A model generated the notes under the pieces. It ran no database searches and had not been told where the DNA came from. It saw only the letters and a program-made list of their open reading frames with translations. Below are positions 6,301 through 7,142 of a stretch of 7,142 bases of DNA, piece after piece; positions within the stretch are counted from its first letter, which is position 1; each line of letters opens with the position of its first letter. Source of the stretch: Oscillospiraceae bacterium (GTDB lineage Bacteria > Bacillota_A > Clostridia > Oscillospirales > JAAYXM01); contig JAFQVE010000235.1 of the NCBI GenBank assembly GCA_017408185.1, positions 1-7,142 on the forward strand. The letters are read 5' to 3'. The position numbers and the translations under genes are program-made.

Positions 6301-7142
6301 AACAATGACCTGGGTGTTAAGCTTACTATGGTAAATAGCTTTAAGAATGATGAAATCACAACCGCATCCGTTCTTCCTCCGCAGATGGAAGGTGCAATGG
6401 ATAAGGCGAGATATCTCTTTGTCCGTCGCACCGGAGAAGCTGAAGGAATCAAGGGCAAAGAGCTTGATTCACTCTTTACCGCAGTTGTTGAGCCGTATGA
6501 CGGCGAGAACAATATTGCTTCAATTGAACCTGTAACGGTATCGCGTGCAGACGAAAAAGAATTTACCGTTGATGAAGCAAAGGCCGTTAAAGTAACTCTC
6601 AAAAACGGAAGAGAAGACTATATTGTATATGCTAAAGACAACAGTGTTTCCTATGAGGTGGCATACTCGACGGCAGAAGGCGAGAGTACATTTGCCTTCA
6701 GCGGATTTGTAGGTGTGGTATCCGTAAAGGACGGAAAGATAATCTATACATACATAAATGACGGAACAGCAATAGCTGATGAGAAAGAACTTGTTCCGGC
6801 ATATACAGGTAAGGTTACGGGCTTTGAAAAAGAGCTTTCGGAAGAAAACTATATCGATATCGCTCTTGACACTGTTCCCGAAGACCCGGCAATATTCAAC
6901 AACAGATATATCTATGTTGACAACGGTCTCACAGACAACGGTGCATATCTTATCGAAAACGCATATGCAACAGAAGGCGGCATACGCCTTGAAATCGGGG
7001 ATACAACGCTCATAACAAGCTATGTTGATGACTATGATTTCGATAAGGGCTATAACTACAATATATCGGAAGGCAATGCATTTAAAATTCCGATGAGCTA
7101 TGTAGATACCAACGCTCCGGTATTCGATGAACTGTCAGGGGA
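268..7142 (+). CDS. Giant secreted multimodular heparinase II/III-family polysaccharide lyase (3' end missing)
   Basis: One uninterrupted frame runs from ATG 268 to the right edge, at least 2,291 codons; common heparinase II/III lyases have roughly 600-800 residues. Residues 1-25 are a signal peptide: KR, a hydrophobic core, and cleavage after VFA before ETGEE. Next come five related beta-rich modules (about 32-1070) with an Ig-like spacer at 779-862, then a Big_2-type domain (about 1070-1160). The lyase module runs from about 1161 to about 2284. It has a helical entry segment, CxxC pairs at 1233/1236 and 1262/1265, an alpha/alpha toroid with Asn1542 and Tyr1608, and a beta-sandwich with HGHAD (1782-1786) and HNT (1826-1828). 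Lyases of this family cleave uronic-acid polysaccharides by beta-elimination. The substrate cannot be read from the sequence: glycosaminoglycan, alginate-like, pectic or bacterial exopolysaccharide are all possible. A C-terminal surface anchor such as SLH domains, an LPXTG sorting signal or a dockerin may lie beyond the window. The family call is secure; activity and substrate are not. Confidence 0.92.
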   Translation, partial: MKRLLSFLLVLSMMVSLLPAMPVFAETGEELKFVFDNLYNNLAGNTKLNTITAYDMTGGMWKYNSGSANAGNSLMQNNRLAGDTRAVGQYIALDLNIPADGKYNVDYTYFAFSGRGGKGDVYILPEGTSLSDIEAAKASGVKLASVDYSTDGASGKTSAECLVETVTLSKGNNILLFVVTDKGTKATTNGANDYFTYPYELTLTPVKETVPEENIAAKKSFIFDNLSIGVAGNTRVDTITSYAQTGNTWRYLSASANAKASQLKNYYLNGDTRAVDHFIALEINVPGDGIYVPEFFYQTIANRGGTGDIYILPEGGFTNLTEAKANGTKIASVDYSSDVTSGNNKAEMLVDEIALKKGTQVLLFVVTGKGAKATQNGALDYFTYPYMLTITPIDEVPPTNPSGEKLAYDFKANTALSDGEIKNIASGETAENAFPASSTDGWSAYSYSADAEYIQNNNCENITFSQKKGEYLQLSSMNVGEWIAIEIPLTKRGTYNAFLSYKQLQGYGAADIYTVEMPEKELEESEKREYISEALKSAPRVASINSHNVRNLTIENAPEAAEFTVSTAKSNRGTLLVFKTTSNKKILLDSLILDGTGELESAKSVYEYNINTNIGIAGNSNPIDAKYSDTLDTWEGFASNNVDSAQAKASMTNVSFFNPGGYMAFRIKVPASGTYIASTDYYKHATYGDKGEVYIIPADTKEENIEEAIKTGTKIASLDYYVKGSEKAGMYTDEGVEITLSKGEYIVVFVGTAPSEDKTDGKRIRNYPGAVRLTRRTEKKYAIHIEKILHTSGDTAEITLTDTNGTEIESFEVTEITSSDEAVATVSYKIVTAGNAEGRAKISATVVINGKEAKAEGYVRYVRAELSGKGVFAKLDERKESWTNPGYLRDASLYTSLDRAKTDIAGFEAGDGITSDYTNGWSWYGDSADNHTETAFVQTNKSVLGVRMNDGEWFAIKMKFDTVGKYRTIITHRANAQSPHSDVYFIPLPEEGEKVSDYLTDEYKVGRLNSFNPDVVKWNAAGAETETYLGDVYAEKPGEYLAVIMMTGRAATGNMYLYFDDITFSGTNPIVSVGGSWENAVATGETIVLDKSLVTYEADIPEYREWTTLSFESLTPDIVSVDENGVVTGIANGVGRIEVTATYDGASVSGEYTIVVGSGKTRRSYYTDEKVENAKRNIERYDWAKAEYKKYIREADRLVEQGVDKLYGLVTTQELPRATTLAYRFDDTGEYVCIYCDKDLTAEYGTYPWVMNVYSRPWKLQCPDCKRYFPSNDFGSFYELGINANGNWDYELALQKHHEKFVCTNGENCSCETDVGERGSDAWREYYGYGKGYLKNNLYGEVGTTLGVKSEEVDFWAVDDGWGYEYQYEMPNGNVETRCEPFIAYYNAWGLWEEAIPDAVENLGMAYLYTGDLKYGRAGAILLDRIADVYPDFDSTETGYTFQVADGNTITKYAEGDIRGTSRGRILGRLHDCNISQQMVPAYDALWPAYEDKDVIDYLSAKAAEMHLENKKTSASAIRSNIENRYLREINRSIRDYRISANFTVTEKLHITAAVVLDTMPETHEWFKFVFQSGKQTGYSKVTGGNVYAQIINVVDRDGHGNEASGGYNTGWVNNLVLMGEALDGYDRAGEYKFFENPKFKRMLKSEIDTICASLWTPNTGDNTTMGIQSLSPLPATLMLAYKVFDDEPEYQKTILRTLYLRMRRSYDNIHGSVFEEDPEEITRATKKTVEEELEVDLPSRDLAGYGIAILRDGDWIISADTSKNINNQRDFYIYYGQTNGHGHADKLSLGFHAFGLDVGADLGVPRLKTSTDPQRFELVEHTMAHNTVMVNNLNQRPTLDGNPMHFDSTDKVQLMDVEAPEVYDWLGVEEYRRTLVMVDIDDDVSYGVDFFRVLGGTDHMYSFHALGREAELSDNVRVKKQTDENGNYIGSYQGEDKLWGSSNVNSMDISNLFGGRYGAYDIDRDLGGKTDGLGTESWFGEVDRAINPESIGTFSADWKIVDIGKALSPANNDLGVKLTMVNSFKNDEITTASVLPPQMEGAMDKARYLFVRRTGEAEGIKGKELDSLFTAVVEPYDGENNIASIEPVTVSRADEKEFTVDEAKAVKVTLKNGREDYIVYAKDNSVSYEVAYSTAEGESTFAFSGFVGVVSVKDGKIIYTYINDGTAIADEKELVPAYTGKVTGFEKELSEENYIDIALDTVPEDPAIFNNRYIYVDNGLTDNGAYLIENAYATEGGIRLEIGDTTLITSYVDDYDFDKGYNYNISEGNAFKIPMSYVDTNAPVFDELSG
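361..891 (+). repeat. Beta-rich module copy R1 (residues 32-208)
   Basis: First of five related modules. It contains, in order, FVFDNL, AGNT, a W61-centred motif (WKYNSGSAN), GDTRAV, IALDLNIP, RGGKGDVYILPEG around 119, a LASVDYS strand, LLFVVT near the end, and DYFTYPY. The pattern is a string of short beta strands with a conserved Trp, as in carbohydrate-binding beta-sandwiches, but I cannot name a family. It is close to R2: the landmark motifs are 188 residues (564 bases) apart with one single-residue length difference, and about half of positions look identical by eye. Confidence 0.85.
925..1452 (+). repeat. Beta-rich module copy R2 (residues 220-395)
   Basis: Second copy, in register with R1: FIFDNL, AGNT, W249 in WRYLSASAN, GDTRAV, IALEINVP, RGGTGDIYILPEG around 307, IASVDYS, LLFVVT and DYFTYPY. 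DNA similarity is also visible, for example GGAGA(C/T)ACACGTGC at 511-524 in R1 and 1075-1088 in R2. The close match of R1 and R2 against the much weaker match to R3-R5 suggests a relatively late tandem duplication inside the gene. A short Pro-rich linker (PPTNPSGE) follows. Confidence 0.85.
1477..2070 (+). repeat. Diverged beta-rich module copy R3 (residues 404-601)
   Basis: A diverged member of the same series. The Trp motif appears as GWSAYSYSADA (W442), then GEWIAIEIPL and RGTYNAFLSY, and the DVY-type strand appears as ADIYTVEMP (Asp511). It carries an inserted acidic/basic stretch (EKELEESEKREY) not seen in R1 or R2. It ends in TLLVFKTT and a LILDGTGE strand instead of LLFVVT and YFTYPY. 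Order and spacing support common descent, but the identity is low and rests on visual comparison only. Confidence 0.6.
2074..2598 (+). repeat. Beta-rich module copy R4 (residues 603-777)
   Basis: Fourth copy, intermediate in similarity to R1/R2. It has IGIAGNSNPID (compare AGNT...DTIT), W634 (DTWEGFASNN), GGYMAFRIKVP, SGTYIAS, DKGEVYIIP with Gly691, TKIASLDYY, and ITLSKGEYIVVFVGT matching the LSKG...LLFVVT end of R1. It closes with a short basic segment (VRLTRRTEKK) leading to the Ig-like spacer. The conserved order of motifs makes shared ancestry with R1 and R2 convincing. Confidence 0.75.
2602..2853 (+). other. Ig-like (Big-type) spacer domain, residues 779-862
   Basis: About 84 residues of alternating strand pattern with SSDEAVATVS followed by GRAKISATVVINGKEA. 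This is the 'state X at present ... constant gives Y' layout of bacterial Ig-like group 2 domains (the SSDxxVATV strand and the G-A-KISATV strand), but without the usual GVVTG turn. It separates R4 from R5 and probably works as a structural spacer. The Big_2 assignment here is weaker than for the domain just before the lyase. Confidence 0.55.
2854..3477 (+). repeat. Most diverged beta-rich module copy R5 (residues 863-1070)
   Basis: Fifth copy. It opens with a longer leader (SGKGVFAKLDERKESW and following), then GWSWYGDSADN (W921, W923) matching the R3 motif GWSAYSYSADA. GEWFAIKMKF, VGKYRTIITH, and SDVYFIPLP (Asp982, matching GDVYILP) come next, then GEYLAVIMMTG and YLYFDDITFSG. Compared with R1 and R2 it lacks the AGNT and YFTYPY elements. 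The FDDITF end resembles the closing strand of carbohydrate-binding beta-sandwiches, but no family assignment is possible by eye. Confidence 0.6.
3475..3747 (+). other. Big_2-type bacterial Ig-like domain, residues 1070-1160
   Basis: The segment LTPDIVSVDENGVVTGIANG followed by GRIEVTATYDG is the signature of bacterial Ig-like group 2 domains: a 'DIVSVD-NGVVTG' hairpin, then 'G--I-VTAT'. It ends at YTIVVGSGK just before the helical entry of the lyase module. Such domains usually act as rigid spacers or adhesion elements in exoproteins of Gram-positive bacteria. Here it links the binding-module string to the enzyme. Confidence 0.85.
3748..5487 (+). other. Lyase module, helical entry and alpha/alpha toroid (residues about 1161-1740)
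   Basis: It starts with a charged helix (YYTDEKVENAKRNIERYDWA...) typical of the entry to heparinase II/III-family proteins. Two CxxC pairs follow at 1233/1236 and 1262/1265, with the second leading into CPDCKRYFPSNDF. Next are helices with aromatic-rich loops (YYNAWGLWEEA, AYLYTGDLKYGRAGAILLDR), as in the family's incomplete alpha/alpha toroid. Candidate active-site residues are Asn1542 in SANFTVTEK and Tyr1608 in DGHGNEASGGYN; the Glu-x-Ser...Tyr-Asn motif there corresponds to the catalytic Tyr loop of PL12/15/17/21-like lyases. The position where the family often has His after Asn (N-x-x-x-H) is Thr1546 here, with His1550 four residues later. Confidence 0.8.
3961..4200 (+). other. Cysteine-rich, probable zinc-binding insert in the lyase module (residues 1232-1311)
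   Basis: Seven Cys fall within 79 residues: 1233, 1236, 1262, 1265, 1303, 1309 and 1311. Only about five others are visible in the rest of the 2,291 residues (161, 459, 1379, 1473, 1652). The first four form CIYC...CPDC, a zinc-ribbon arrangement with a 25-residue loop containing YPWVMNVYSRPWK; this kind of CxxC pair occurs in some heparinase II/III-family proteins. The last three (CTNGENCSC), preceded by His1297-His1298, could be a second metal site or form disulfides. Metal binding is inferred from spacing only. Confidence 0.65.
5488..7119 (+). other. Lyase module, heparinase II/III-like beta-sandwich (residues about 1741-2284)
   Basis: The hallmark is NGHGHADKLSLGFHAFGLDVGADLG, quoted here by its parts: HGHADKLS at 1782-1789, then GLDVGADLG. 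In this family the H-x-H-x-D segment supplies an active-site or metal-coordinating His. HNTVMVNN follows at 1826, then YRRTLVMVD and VDFFRVLGG...HMYSFHALG (His1900, His1905), all expected of the beta-sandwich that closes over the toroid. Past about 2085, strands such as RYIYVDNG, AYLIENAY and LEIGDTTLI continue the long C-terminal beta region seen in large family members. The last readable residues, TNAPVFDELSG, look like the start of a linker or another domain. Confidence 0.85.

Noticed and set aside
6147..6602. A 151-codon open frame on the minus strand
   Set aside because: Ser/Leu/Pro-rich low-complexity translation opposite the conserved beta-sandwich of the lyase, with no supporting ribosome binding site identified; a shadow of the real gene.
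268..7142. Possible frameshift or several separate genes in the long region
   Set aside because: Reading each codon from 268 to 7140 showed no in-frame stop, and domain motifs stay in the same frame from the signal peptide through the lyase.

Overview
The window holds one dominant gene: the 5' part of a giant secreted protein that starts at 268 and stays open in one frame to the right edge. That gives at least 2,291 codons with no stop, and the 3' end lies outside. Upstream are only the tail of another reading frame (2-196) and a short intergenic gap (197-267) with a hairpin and a strong Shine-Dalgarno site.

The host looks like a Gram-positive anaerobe of the Clostridia, for example an uncultured gut or rumen Oscillospirales-type lineage. 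The basis is moderately AT-rich sequence, an AAAGGAG ribosome binding site, a Firmicutes-style signal peptide, and a modular exoprotein with bacterial Ig-like (Big_2-type) domains. This is inference from style, not a marker gene.

Layout of the big protein by residue: signal peptide 1-25; two closely similar tandem modules at 32-208 and 220-395; a diverged third module at 404-601; a fourth at 603-777; an Ig-like spacer at 779-862; a fifth, most diverged module at 863-1070; a Big_2-type domain at 1070-1160; then a heparinase II/III-type polysaccharide lyase module from about 1161 to about 2284. The lyase module has a helical entry segment, a zinc-ribbon-like pair of CxxC motifs, an alpha/alpha toroid, and a beta-sandwich with HGHAD and HNT motifs. 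The last residues seen start a linker or another domain.

The parts suggest an extracellular, possibly surface-attached lyase acting on a uronic-acid-containing polysaccharide. Its N-terminal half would be a string of beta-rich modules that bind glycan or hold the enzyme away from the cell. The points most worth following are the five-copy module, which I cannot match to a named family, a cysteine cluster inside the lyase module, and a Thr where I would expect the His of the toroid's Asn...His motif.
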